DNA of 47,965 nucleotides, from positions 1-47,965 of the forward strand of contig JAAWKD010000016.1 in assembly GCA_022797215.1 (NCBI GenBank), read 5' to 3'. Position 1 is the stretch's first letter. The number at the start of each line of letters is the position of its first letter. Position numbers and translations under genes: made by a program. Shown here piece after piece: positions 7,924 through 15,671 of the stretch. Source of the DNA: Clostridia bacterium. GTDB lineage: Bacteria > Bacillota > Clostridia > TANB77 > CAG-508. The notes beneath the pieces were generated by a model. It searched no databases. It worked only from the letters and a program-made list of their open reading frames with translations, and was not told the origin of the DNA.

Positions 7924-8181
7924 ATGGCAATGAAAGAAAAAAATATATGGATTTTAATATTATTTCTATTATGTGGAATAGTAGTAGGAGGGTTATTAGG
8001 AGAACTTGCATCTAAGGTAGACTTCCTATCATGGCTTGCTTATGGAGAAGAATTTGGATTATCTACACCAATAGAATTAAACCTAAATGTCATTAGACTC
8101 ACCTTTGGGCTAATGCTTAAAATCAATATAGCAAGTATCATTGGAATTGTCTTAGCAATTTTTATTTACAAAAAAGTGTAA
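7924..8181 (+). CDS. DUF4321 small membrane protein
   Basis: An 85-aa protein with two membrane helices (about residues 9-28 and 60-82). The residue pattern GGLLGELASK, then LNLNVIRLTFGLMLKINIASIIG, is characteristic of DUF4321. In Clostridia this small gene commonly sits just before radC and mreB, as here, so a role in envelope growth or shape is a reasonable inference, but no function is established. AAAGGAGG lies six bases before ATG 7924. It is the first gene of the operon running to minC. Confidence 0.8.
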   Translation: MAMKEKNIWILILFLLCGIVVGGLLGELASKVDFLSWLAYGEEFGLSTPIELNLNVIRLTFGLMLKINIASIIGIVLAIFIYKKV

Positions 8182-8249
8182 AAACAAAATCTAAAAAATT
8201 TATATCAATTCATAGGGGGCAACTAAATAAGAAAGGATGGACAAAAATA

Positions 8250-8969
8250 ATGTCTATGAAAATGAAGGAACTCCCTATTTCAGAAAGACCTTACGAAAAA
8301 CTAGAAATGTATGGAGCACATACATTATCTAATGCAGAGTTACTAGCGATTATAATAAAAAATGGAACCAAAGAAGAAAGCTCAGTTACCCTAGCACAAA
8401 AAGTACTTTCACTAAGTAAAAAACAAAATTGTATACAAGACAATTTAAATTTTTTACAAGAATTATCCATTGAAGAATTTATGAAGATAAAAGGAATTGG
8501 CAAAGTCAAAGCAATTCAATTAAAAGCTATTTGCGAACTTGCTAAACGTATTTCAAGACCAATAGAAAATATTAGAACAAAAGTAAAAACACCACAAGAT
8601 ATTGTCAGTTTATTAATGGATGAACTAAAAATGGAAAAAAGAGAAATAGTGAAAGTAATTATTATGAATTCTAAAAATGTTATCCTAAAAATACAAACGA
8701 TTTCTCAAGGCGGAACTAATTCTGTACAAGTAGATACAAAAGATATATTAATGGAGGCCATAAAAATTGGAGCTCCAAAAATTATTATGGTACATAATCA
8801 CCCAAGTGGAGAACCTACTCCAAGTAAAGAAGATATAGAATTTACACAAAAATTAGAAAAAGCAGCAGAAATATTAGGAATAGGACTGTTAGACCACATC
8901 ATAATTGGGTATAATCAATATACTAGCATAAAATCGTATTTATTAGAAAAAGAATTAAAAAGAATATAG
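8250..8969 (+). CDS. radC: RadC family protein (UPF0758, JAMM domain)
   Basis: A 239-aa protein with an N-terminal helix-hairpin-helix region (FMKIKGIGKVKAIQLKAI at about residues 75-92) and a C-terminal JAB/MPN fold. The metal motif HNHPSGEPTPSKEDIEFT begins at residue 182 and includes the two His and the Asp. Despite its name, a repair role for RadC is not established. In Firmicutes it typically precedes mreB, as here. Start ATG 8250 follows AAAGGA with a long 12-base spacing; ATG 8256 is an alternative differing by two residues. Confidence 0.93.
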   Translation: MSMKMKELPISERPYEKLEMYGAHTLSNAELLAIIIKNGTKEESSVTLAQKVLSLSKKQNCIQDNLNFLQELSIEEFMKIKGIGKVKAIQLKAICELAKRISRPIENIRTKVKTPQDIVSLLMDELKMEKREIVKVIIMNSKNVILKIQTISQGGTNSVQVDTKDILMEAIKIGAPKIIMVHNHPSGEPTPSKEDIEFTQKLEKAAEILGIGLLDHIIIGYNQYTSIKSYLLEKELKRI

Positions 8970-8983
8970 AAAGGAAGAGAGCT

Positions 8984-10015
8984 ATGAAGTTGGCAGGCTT
9001 TAGTTCAAAAGATATTGGGGTAGACTTAGGAACCGCTAATATTATTATCACGATAAAAGGAAAAGGAATTGTATTAAATGAACCATCTGTAATTGCTATA
9101 GAAAAAGAAAATACTTCTATCCTTGCAACAGGATTTGAAGCCAAGGAAATGTTAGGAAGAACACCAAAAGAAATTAATGCCATTAGACCATTACAAGATG
9201 GAGTTATTGCAGACTTTACAGCAACACAATTAATGTTAAAAAATATGATACAAAAGGTATGTCAAAGATATAATGTAAGAAAACCAAGAGTTGTAGTAGG
9301 AGTACCTTCTGGAATCACTGAAGTAGAAGAAAGAGCAGTTGAAGAATCTGTTATGCAAGCAGGAGCAAAAGAAGTATATCTAATAGAAGAACCAATGGCA
9401 GCAGCAATTGGAGCTAATTTAGAAGTATCTGAACCAAATGGAAATATTATTGTAGATATTGGAGGAGGAACAACAGAAGTTGCCGTTATCTCCTTAGGAG
9501 GAATCGTTGTAAGTAACTCCTTAAGAGTAGCAGGAGACGAAATAGATGAGGCTATTATTAGTTATGCTAAACATAGACTAAACCTATCTATTGGAGCAAC
9601 TACAGCAGAAGAAATTAAAAAGCAAATCGGATGTGCTATGCCATTAATGACAGAAACAACAATGCAAGTAAGAGGAAGAGATTTAATCACAGGATTACCA
9701 CAAACTTTAACAATTACATCTAACCAAATTTATGAAGCAATGAGAAGCTCTGTACAAAAAATAGTAGAAGTGGTAAAACAAACCTTAGAAAAAACACCAC
9801 CAGAGCTTGCGTCAGATATTATGGAAAGAGGAATCATATTAGCTGGTGGAGGAGCACTTATTAAAGGAATTGACACATTACTTGCCCAAGAAACAGAAAT
9901 GCCAGTATATGTAGCAGAAAACCCATTAGAATGTGTTGCTAAAGGTGCTGAAAAAACTTTAGAAGATTTAGAAAAATTAAGAGACGTTTTAATGAATTCT
10001 AGAAGAAAAAGATAG
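8984..10015 (+). CDS. mreB: rod shape-determining protein MreB
   Basis: A 343-aa actin-fold ATPase that forms membrane-bound filaments guiding lateral cell-wall synthesis. Phosphate-1 DLGTANIIITIKGKGIVLNEPSV (residues 9 onward), the connect motif EEPMAAAIGA, phosphate-2 IVDIGGGTTEVAVISLGG and the adenosine motif ILAGGGALIKGID are all present. Length is that of standard MreB. RBS AAAGGAAG precedes ATG 8984, 14 bases after the radC stop. It stands in the conserved order mreB-mreC-mreD. Confidence 0.97.
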   Translation: MKLAGFSSKDIGVDLGTANIIITIKGKGIVLNEPSVIAIEKENTSILATGFEAKEMLGRTPKEINAIRPLQDGVIADFTATQLMLKNMIQKVCQRYNVRKPRVVVGVPSGITEVEERAVEESVMQAGAKEVYLIEEPMAAAIGANLEVSEPNGNIIVDIGGGTTEVAVISLGGIVVSNSLRVAGDEIDEAIISYAKHRLNLSIGATTAEEIKKQIGCAMPLMTETTMQVRGRDLITGLPQTLTITSNQIYEAMRSSVQKIVEVVKQTLEKTPPELASDIMERGIILAGGGALIKGIDTLLAQETEMPVYVAENPLECVAKGAEKTLEDLEKLRDVLMNSRRKR

Positions 10016-10027
10016 AGGAGTGTTTCA

Positions 10028-10846
10028 ATGTACCGAAATAAAAGAACGGGAATGATAGGAATAATTATTACGATTCTTATTCTCATTTTAACAGTTATTT
10101 TATCTAATATTGATATACAAAAAATGTCTTATTTAGAAAATGCGTTAAATAGCTTTGTCATGCCTATTCAAAATGGTTTAACTTATCTAAAAAACAAAAT
10201 AGAAGGAAATGAAAGTTTTTTTACAGACATTAGTAAATTGCAAGAGGAAAATGAAGAGTTAAAGAGAAAAAATAGCGAACTAGAACAAACATTAAGAGAA
10301 TATGAAATTGTCAAATCAGAAAATGAGACACTAAAAGAATACGTAAATTTAAAAGATAAATACCAAAATTATCAAACAGTGCCAGCCTACATTATTCAAA
10401 AAGATATTACAAATTATAATCAAACTATTGTAATTAATGTAGGAGAAAAAGATGGAGTGAAAGTAGATATGGCAGTTATTGCAGATCAAGGATTGGTCGG
10501 ACACGTTATTTCTACAACACAAACTACTGCAAAAATACAAACAATTATAGATACGGCAAGTTCCGTGAGTTGTAATATTAGTACTTCTAGAGAACCAATT
10601 ATTGTAACAGGTACTTTAGAAAAAACATCAACTTTAAGAGCTAGCTATATCCCAACAGATGCAACTATTTTAGAAAGCGATAAAGTAGAAACTTCTGGAA
10701 TAGGAGGAATTTATCCGAAAGGAATTCCTATTGGAACAATTAAAGAAATTGTCAGCACCAAGAATGTTACAGATAGATATGCTTATGTAGAAACAGCAGT
10801 AGATTTCAAAAAATTAGAAACCGTTTTAGTCATTACTAAAAACTAG
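10028..10846 (+). CDS. mreC: rod shape-determining protein MreC
   Basis: A 272-aa bitopic protein: one N-terminal membrane helix (about residues 8-27), a coiled coil (about 65-115, KLQEENEELKRKNSELEQ...), then the beta-rich MreC domain with INVGEKDGVKVDMAVIADQGLVGHV and the late SGIGGIYPKGIPIGTIKEI motif. MreC is the extracytoplasmic scaffold that activates the PBP2-RodA synthase. It starts 12 bases after the mreB stop. Confidence 0.95.
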   Translation: MYRNKRTGMIGIIITILILILTVILSNIDIQKMSYLENALNSFVMPIQNGLTYLKNKIEGNESFFTDISKLQEENEELKRKNSELEQTLREYEIVKSENETLKEYVNLKDKYQNYQTVPAYIIQKDITNYNQTIVINVGEKDGVKVDMAVIADQGLVGHVISTTQTTAKIQTIIDTASSVSCNISTSREPIIVTGTLEKTSTLRASYIPTDATILESDKVETSGIGGIYPKGIPIGTIKEIVSTKNVTDRYAYVETAVDFKKLETVLVITKN

Positions 10847-10870
10847 TATTTATGAAAGAAGGAAGCAAAC

Positions 10871-11404
10871 TTGAAAAAATTTCTATCCATTATTGGACTA
10901 ATTTTAACTTTTTTCATCATTTACTTTTTGCAAGCCAACTTTTTTACATGGTTTCATATAGCAGGAGTAAAGCCAAATTTATTTATTGTACTGATTTTAT
11001 TTATAGGGCTCTTTATGGGCAATAAATTAGGTTTTGTTTTTGGTTTATTACTTGGAATCTATATAGATTTGGTCATTGGAAAAGCAGTAGGTATTTCTGG
11101 AATCATGCTAGGAATAGTAGGAATAGTAGGAGAATATTTAGACAAAAATTTTTCAAAAGATAGTAGAGTAACTATGATTTTAATGGTAGCTGGTAGCACA
11201 GCTATTTATGAAGTAGGACAATACATTTTCCAAATTTTACGATGGAATATTCCTATTGAACTATTGCCATTTATTAAGATACTTCTAATAGAAGTTATTT
11301 TCAATGTAGTGCTAGTAATTATTCTGTACTCACTTATACAAAAAGTAGGGAATTGCTTAGAAGGACTGTTTAAAAGTAAATCTGTATTAACAAGGTATTT
11401 CTAA
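10871..11404 (+). CDS. mreD: rod shape-determining protein MreD
   Basis: A 177-aa integral membrane protein with about five helices and the MreD pattern (KPNLFIVLILFIGLFMG, then GFVFGLLLGIYIDLVIG). It links MreC to the membrane part of the elongation complex. Start is TTG 10871, with AGAAGGAAG about seven bases upstream; no better-placed ATG is in frame. It lies between mreC and mrdA. Confidence 0.9.
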   Translation: MKKFLSIIGLILTFFIIYFLQANFFTWFHIAGVKPNLFIVLILFIGLFMGNKLGFVFGLLLGIYIDLVIGKAVGISGIMLGIVGIVGEYLDKNFSKDSRVTMILMVAGSTAIYEVGQYIFQILRWNIPIELLPFIKILLIEVIFNVVLVIILYSLIQKVGNCLEGLFKSKSVLTRYF

Positions 11405-11428
11405 GCTCTAGGAAAGGCAGGTGATAAT

Positions 11429-13534
11429 TTGAAGGTAAAAGAAAAACGAAATGAAAGAATACGCTATAATATTTTAACAGTATTTGTTTTATTAGTAGGT
11501 ATCATCTTACTTGCTCAATTATTTAACCTTCAAATCATTCATGGTAAAGAATATCTAGAAACCTCTAATACTAGATTAACGAGAGAATCTATAGTAAAAG
11601 CGGCAAGAGGAAACATCACAGATAGTACAGGAAACAAACTAGTAACCACTAAAATGGGATTCAGCTTAGAATTGTATAAAACAAAAATTGACGTACAAAC
11701 TTTAAATAATACAATCTTAAGTTTAGTAAAGTTATTAGAGAAAAATAAAGATACTTATGTAGATAATTTACCAATTAAAATAAAGCCATATGCCTTTAAA
11801 CAAGAAAAGGAAGAAGAACAAAAAAAGTGGAAAAAGGAAATGGGAATAGAAGAAAATGCTACAGCAGAAGAAACTTTTATTCAGCTAAAAGAAAAATATG
11901 ATATACAAGAAGAAAATGTAGAAAATGCCCGCAAAATCATGGCAGTTCGTTATGAGGCAACGATAGAAGGGTTTAGCAATATTAAACCAGTTACTATATC
12001 AAAAGATATTAGTAGAAAAAGTGCAAACCAAATTAAGGAACAAGGAGACAAATTCCCAGGAACTTCTTTAGTAACAGAGCCAGTCATTGAATATCCATAT
12101 AAAAATCTAGCATCTCACTTGTTAGGTTATGTAGGAAAAATTAATTCAGAAGAATACAAAAATAATAAAGACACATATCAAATGAATGATCTAATTGGAA
12201 GAGCGGGAATTCAATATACTTTAGAAGAATATTTAAAAGGAAAAGATGGGATTAGGCAAATTGATATGGCAGTAGATGGCACAATAACAGAAGAATATAT
12301 TTCAAAAGAAGCAGTAGCAGGAAACAATGTAACTCTTACTATTGATGCTAATTTGCAGAAAAAAGTAGAAGACGCATTGAAAAAGAACATTAAAAAAATT
12401 GCAAATGGAGAAATAGATGGTAAAAAACATAATGCTAAAGAAGGTGCAGCGGTAGTTATGAATGTAAAGACAGGAGAAGTGCTAGCATTAGCAAGTTACC
12501 CAGACTATGAACCAGAATTATTTGCTAAAGGAATTAGTCAAGCTAAACTAAAAGAATATGACAAAAATAGTAATACCTATAACAGAGCAATCTCAAGTGC
12601 GTATGCACCAGGCTCCACCTTCAAAATGGCAGTTGCTACTGCGGCATTAGAAACGGGTGCCTTTACAACACAAACACTGGTAACCGACAGTGGACCATAC
12701 TCAAGAGGACATCACCCAGTATGTTGGATTTATACAGATAAACATTACGGACATGGAGCTTTGAATATAAGTGATGCAATTAAACACTCTTGCAATATTT
12801 TCTTTTATGAAATTGGATACAGGATTGGAATTGATAAAATAGCGGAGTATGCTTATCAATATGGACTTGGTAAAAAAACAGGAATAGAACTAGCAGGAGA
12901 AACCACTGGAATTGTAGCATCTACAAAATATAAAAAAGAAACCTATAATGAAGAATGGCAATTAGGAGAAACATTATCAGCAGCCATTGGTCAAAGCTAT
13001 AATAGCTATACACCAATTCAGATGGCAAGATATATTTGTATGATAGCAAATGGGGGTAAAGCTGTAGATGTATCTATTATCAAATCCATTACAGACGCAG
13101 ATGGTAATAGCGTCTCCAAACAAGAAATTAGTAAAAAGGTAAATGAAAAGTTAGGGATAAAAGAAGAAGATACTAGAATAGAAGACTTGAAATTAAAATC
13201 AGAAACTATAGAAGCTATCAAAAAAGGAATGAAAGGTGTTACAAGTGAAGCGGGAGGAACAGCCTATTATGTATTTTCTGATTTAGATATGACAATTGCA
13301 GGAAAAACTGGATCAGCAGAAACAGAAGAAAAGAGCAAAGTAAATGGCTGGTATACAGGTTTTGCACCATATGACAATCCAGAAATTGCAGTAGTTGTAT
13401 TTATTGAAAATGCAGGTTCAGGAGGAAATACAGCACTAGCAGCAAAAGAGATTATGCAAGAATACTTTGGAATGAATGCTAAAAAGGTTAATGAAGACGT
13501 GACCGCAATTCCTAATGTATTAGTTTATAATTAA
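11429..13534 (+). CDS. mrdA: penicillin-binding protein 2 (MrdA), elongation transpeptidase
   Basis: A 701-aa class B penicillin-binding protein: cytoplasmic tail and one membrane helix (about residues 13-32), a dimerisation/pedestal domain, then the transpeptidase. Catalytic motifs are STFK (Ser396-Lys399), HSCN around residue 453, and KTGSAE starting at Lys626. It cross-links peptidoglycan together with RodA under MreC control. Start is TTG 11429 after GGCAGGTGAT. An insertion rich in Lys and Glu lies at about residues 120-170 between pedestal segments. It follows mreD by 24 bases. Confidence 0.94.
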   Translation: MKVKEKRNERIRYNILTVFVLLVGIILLAQLFNLQIIHGKEYLETSNTRLTRESIVKAARGNITDSTGNKLVTTKMGFSLELYKTKIDVQTLNNTILSLVKLLEKNKDTYVDNLPIKIKPYAFKQEKEEEQKKWKKEMGIEENATAEETFIQLKEKYDIQEENVENARKIMAVRYEATIEGFSNIKPVTISKDISRKSANQIKEQGDKFPGTSLVTEPVIEYPYKNLASHLLGYVGKINSEEYKNNKDTYQMNDLIGRAGIQYTLEEYLKGKDGIRQIDMAVDGTITEEYISKEAVAGNNVTLTIDANLQKKVEDALKKNIKKIANGEIDGKKHNAKEGAAVVMNVKTGEVLALASYPDYEPELFAKGISQAKLKEYDKNSNTYNRAISSAYAPGSTFKMAVATAALETGAFTTQTLVTDSGPYSRGHHPVCWIYTDKHYGHGALNISDAIKHSCNIFFYEIGYRIGIDKIAEYAYQYGLGKKTGIELAGETTGIVASTKYKKETYNEEWQLGETLSAAIGQSYNSYTPIQMARYICMIANGGKAVDVSIIKSITDADGNSVSKQEISKKVNEKLGIKEEDTRIEDLKLKSETIEAIKKGMKGVTSEAGGTAYYVFSDLDMTIAGKTGSAETEEKSKVNGWYTGFAPYDNPEIAVVVFIENAGSGGNTALAAKEIMQEYFGMNAKKVNEDVTAIPNVLVYN

Positions 13535-13562
13535 ATAGTAAAAATATAAAAGGAGAGATAAG

Positions 13563-14177
13563 ATGAATAATATAATTAGTATTCAGACCAAAAGAGGAAA
13601 AGTAATTTTAAAAATAGAAGAAGAAGCTACACAAAAAGAAATTTTATCAGAACTAAAGAAAAAAATGCTAGAGTTGAAAAGCTTATATCAAGAAGATTCA
13701 ACGCCAATTCTAGTAACAGGTCAAGTATTTAAAAATAAAGAAATGGAAGAAATTAAAGAAGTAATTCAAAATGTATTAGAAGTAGAGGTGGAATTTGATA
13801 GCCCAAAAATGTTAGGCTTACATGGAATAAAAAAAGCATTTAGTAGAGATATTGCAACTTCTGAAACACAATTTCATAGAGGTTCTTTACGTTCAGGGCA
13901 AAAAATAGAGTTTGAAGGAAGTTTAGTTATTTTAGGAGATATTAATGCAGGTGCGGAAGTGTTAGCAGGAGAGAACATTATAGTGCTAGGAATCTTAAGA
14001 GGAATGGCACATGCAGGGGCAAAAGGAAATAAGGAGGCCATTATTGCAGCAGCATCAATTGAATCTCCTCAAATCCGAATTGCTAATATTGTAAAAGAAA
14101 TTGAAAGAAGTGAATTTGAAGAACAAATCAAAATATGTGCTTACATAGACGAAAAAGGAGAAGTAGTACTAGAATAA
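13563..14177 (+). CDS. minC: septum-site inhibitor MinC
   Basis: A 204-aa protein with an N-terminal FtsZ-inhibiting domain (about residues 1-100) and the C-terminal MinC beta-helix (from about 104: FHRGSLRSGQKIEFEGSLVILGDINAGAEVLAGENIIVLG). It blocks Z-ring assembly away from mid-cell when recruited by MinD. AAAGGAGAG lies just upstream of ATG 13563. It ends the operon: unlike the usual clostridial order, no minD or minE follows; the next genes converge from the other strand 20 bases away. Confidence 0.9.
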   Translation: MNNIISIQTKRGKVILKIEEEATQKEILSELKKKMLELKSLYQEDSTPILVTGQVFKNKEMEEIKEVIQNVLEVEVEFDSPKMLGLHGIKKAFSRDIATSETQFHRGSLRSGQKIEFEGSLVILGDINAGAEVLAGENIIVLGILRGMAHAGAKGNKEAIIAAASIESPQIRIANIVKEIERSEFEEQIKICAYIDEKGEVVLE

Positions 14178-14197
14178 GAAATTTACAAAAACAAAAT

Positions 14198-14578
14198 CTA
14201 GCTTAGGAGTAACAAAACCAACGCAAAAAACAAATATTGGTCTTTTACTTCCTCTTTATATAAAAAGAAAATTAGCCCAATTAATAGAATATCATCATGA
14301 TAAAGCTTTAACCCAAAAATATCAAAACACTCTTCATCAATTCCTCTATCTTCTTGATGAAGAAAATTATTTAAAAAGCTAAAGCCAACAGGAGCTCTTT
14401 TAGGAGAGCTTTTTTCTTTTGGCATAGATTTTGAAGGTTCACAGCTAGGTTCTTTAGAAATATGATTAGGCTTAGAAACTTTAGGAACAGGCTGTTTTAT
14501 GACAGGGGCTGAAGGAGTATAATAATTAGGGTATCTTCTTATATGAGGAAAACTAAAAAAAGGATAATTATACATCAT
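14198..14578 (-). CDS. unknown protein with a Pro/Lys/Ser-rich middle and hydrophobic C-terminus
   Basis: A protein of about 126 aa, not recognised. It begins MMYNYPFFSFPHIRRYPNYY (Tyr/Pro-rich, reminiscent of some coat proteins), continues with a Lys/Pro/Ser-rich low-complexity stretch (VIKQPVPKVSKPN...), and ends with two hydrophobic segments (DDILLIGLIFFLY and YLFFALVLLLLS). It overlaps the 3' end of the preceding gene by 11 bases, with its RBS inside that gene. I chose ATG 14578; a GTG at 14593 lies within the RBS itself. The low-complexity middle and overlap suggest co-translation with the gene upstream. A sporulation role is only a guess. Confidence 0.6.
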   Translation of the reverse strand: MMYNYPFFSFPHIRRYPNYYTPSAPVIKQPVPKVSKPNHISKEPSCEPSKSMPKEKSSPKRAPVGFSFLNNFLHQEDRGIDEECFDIFGLKLYHDDILLIGLIFFLYKEEVKDQYLFFALVLLLLS

Positions 14579-14978
14579 TTTTCTTCTCACCACCTAAAGG
14601 ATTTAATACCTCAAAAATTTTTCCCATACCAAATAATTTAATATATTGATCCACCTTTTCTTTTCTACTAGGTTTTAGATATGGCTTTAAAGACCTAAGT
14701 AGGTTAGCCCTAGGATCATTTTGTTGTTGATTCATAGAATCAATAATAGATTTCATCTTTAGCATAGTACCAATATCAATATTAGGCATTTCAAAGGAAT
14801 CATTAGAACTCCTTTGATCTGAACTCTCCGTAGTATTTCCAGAATTTCCTTGAGGAGAAGAAGAGCTATTTTGTTCAGAAGCAAATTGACCCATTAGAGA
14901 TTTTATATTATCTGGCATCTCGTTATTTTTTAACATTTCACTCATTTTTTGAATGATATCTGACATATCCTCACTCAT
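14568..14978 (-). CDS. conserved clostridial protein of unknown function
   Basis: A 136-aa soluble protein: a Met/Glu-rich helical N-terminus (SDIIQKMSEMLKNNEMPDNI), a Ser/Asn/Gln-rich linker at about residues 35-65, and a C-terminus with DPRANLLRSLKPYLKPSRKEK followed by VDQYIKLFGMGKIFEVL. I have seen the last pattern in hypothetical proteins of clostridia, without a function. It starts at ATG 14978 after AAAGGAGGA (12-base spacing) as the middle gene of a three-gene minus-strand operon. The short middle linker joins what look like two independent helical parts. Confidence 0.7.
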   Translation of the reverse strand: MSEDMSDIIQKMSEMLKNNEMPDNIKSLMGQFASEQNSSSSPQGNSGNTTESSDQRSSNDSFEMPNIDIGTMLKMKSIIDSMNQQQNDPRANLLRSLKPYLKPSRKEKVDQYIKLFGMGKIFEVLNPLGGEKKNDV

Positions 14979-15013
14979 AATAACTCTATTCCTCCTTTAG
15001 TATTTAGTTTTTG

Positions 15014-15172
15014 TTAGTTCGATTTTTTATTTAATTCATTCATAATCTTTGCCTTATCTTCATTACTTAAAAATTGACTAACTTTTGATAAACCTTGCTC
15101 TAACTGTTTTTTGTCCATTTTAGAAAGCATCTCCATTAATTTTCCCATATCCATATTATTCATTTGGCTCAT
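15014..15172 (-). CDS. 52-aa helical protein, first gene of the minus-strand trio
   Basis: A short ORF encoding 52 residues (MSQMNNMDMGKLMEMLSKMD..., ending ELNKKSN), predicted to be all helical and unusually rich in Met and Lys. A perfect AGGAGG stands seven bases before ATG 15172, and 35 bases separate its stop from the next gene. Both the N-terminal KLMEMLSKMDKKQLEQGLSK pattern and its operon with the 136-aa protein recur in clostridia as far as I know, but no function is assigned. Its strong RBS suggests it is really translated. Confidence 0.7.
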   Translation of the reverse strand: MSQMNNMDMGKLMEMLSKMDKKQLEQGLSKVSQFLSNEDKAKIMNELNKKSN

Positions 15173-15190
15173 ATAAAAACCTCCTCGTTT

Positions 15191-15219
15191 TTTACTCTTT
15201 ATAATATATTCAGAGTAAA
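15191..15219. promoter_or_regulatory. inverted repeat in the leader of the minus-strand trio
   Basis: TTTACTCT (15191-15198) and AGAGTAAA (15212-15219) are perfect complements. They flank an AT-rich core (TTATAATATATTC) that could hold the minus-strand -10 box. Candidate operator or leader stem. Confidence 0.4.
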
Positions 15220-15263
15220 TAAAAATGTGACACTTTTTATTGTTTTCGTATTTGAAACTTGAG

Positions 15264-15361
15264 TAGATATCTATAAGAAACAGTTACATAATTTGATTAT
15301 GTAACTCATAAGATGAATAGATATCTTGTGAGATAAATGAAGAAAAGGAAAATAGATATTT
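15264..15361. promoter_or_regulatory. palindrome flanked by TAGATATCT repeats
   Basis: This is the middle of a 499-base gap (15173-15671) between divergent transcription units. A perfect palindrome, AGTTACATAAT and ATTATGTAACT around TTG (15282-15306), is flanked by TAGATATCT at 15264-15272 and 15318-15326, with a related TAGATATTT at 15353-15361. It has no T-run, so a protein-binding array is more likely than a terminator. No ORF with an RBS was seen in the gap. Confidence 0.45.
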
Positions 15362-15419
15362 GTAATAAAAACTTAATATTTAGTTCCAAAAATCGCAAGC
15401 CGTAAACTAAATTCCATTT

Positions 15420-15587
15420 TTCGACATTTTTGGGAGATTTCTTCCATTGAAAAATAGAAAAAAACTGTTAAAATTATATAGTATAACCCAAATTATAGGA
15501 TAAAGAAGCAAAACAATCTACATAAAAGGTTGAAATTTGAAAAAAATCCTTAAAACCATTGAAAAATGGGCGAAAAAGTCGTATAAT
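15420..15587 (+). promoter_or_regulatory. promoter of the giant surface-protein operon, with a possible Spo0A box
   Basis: TTGAAA (15559-15564), 17-base spacer and perfect TATAAT (15582-15587) lie 85 bases before the coding start. Upstream, TTCGACA (15420-15426) matches the reverse of the Spo0A core TGTCGAA exactly, but such a 7-mer is common in AT-rich DNA, so the Spo0A link is weak. Confidence 0.5.
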
Positions 15588-15671
15588 ATATTTATATGAT
15601 GTATTGTTATCATATGAATATAAAATAAAAACAAAAAAATGCTATTTTAAAGCAAATTTTAGGAGGTTACT

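Noticed and set aside
7632-8011. Short AT-rich ORFs on both strands between mecA and the DUF4321 gene
   Set aside because: Low-complexity Phe/Ile/Tyr sequence, no RBS, and overlap with a clear promoter at 7848-7876.
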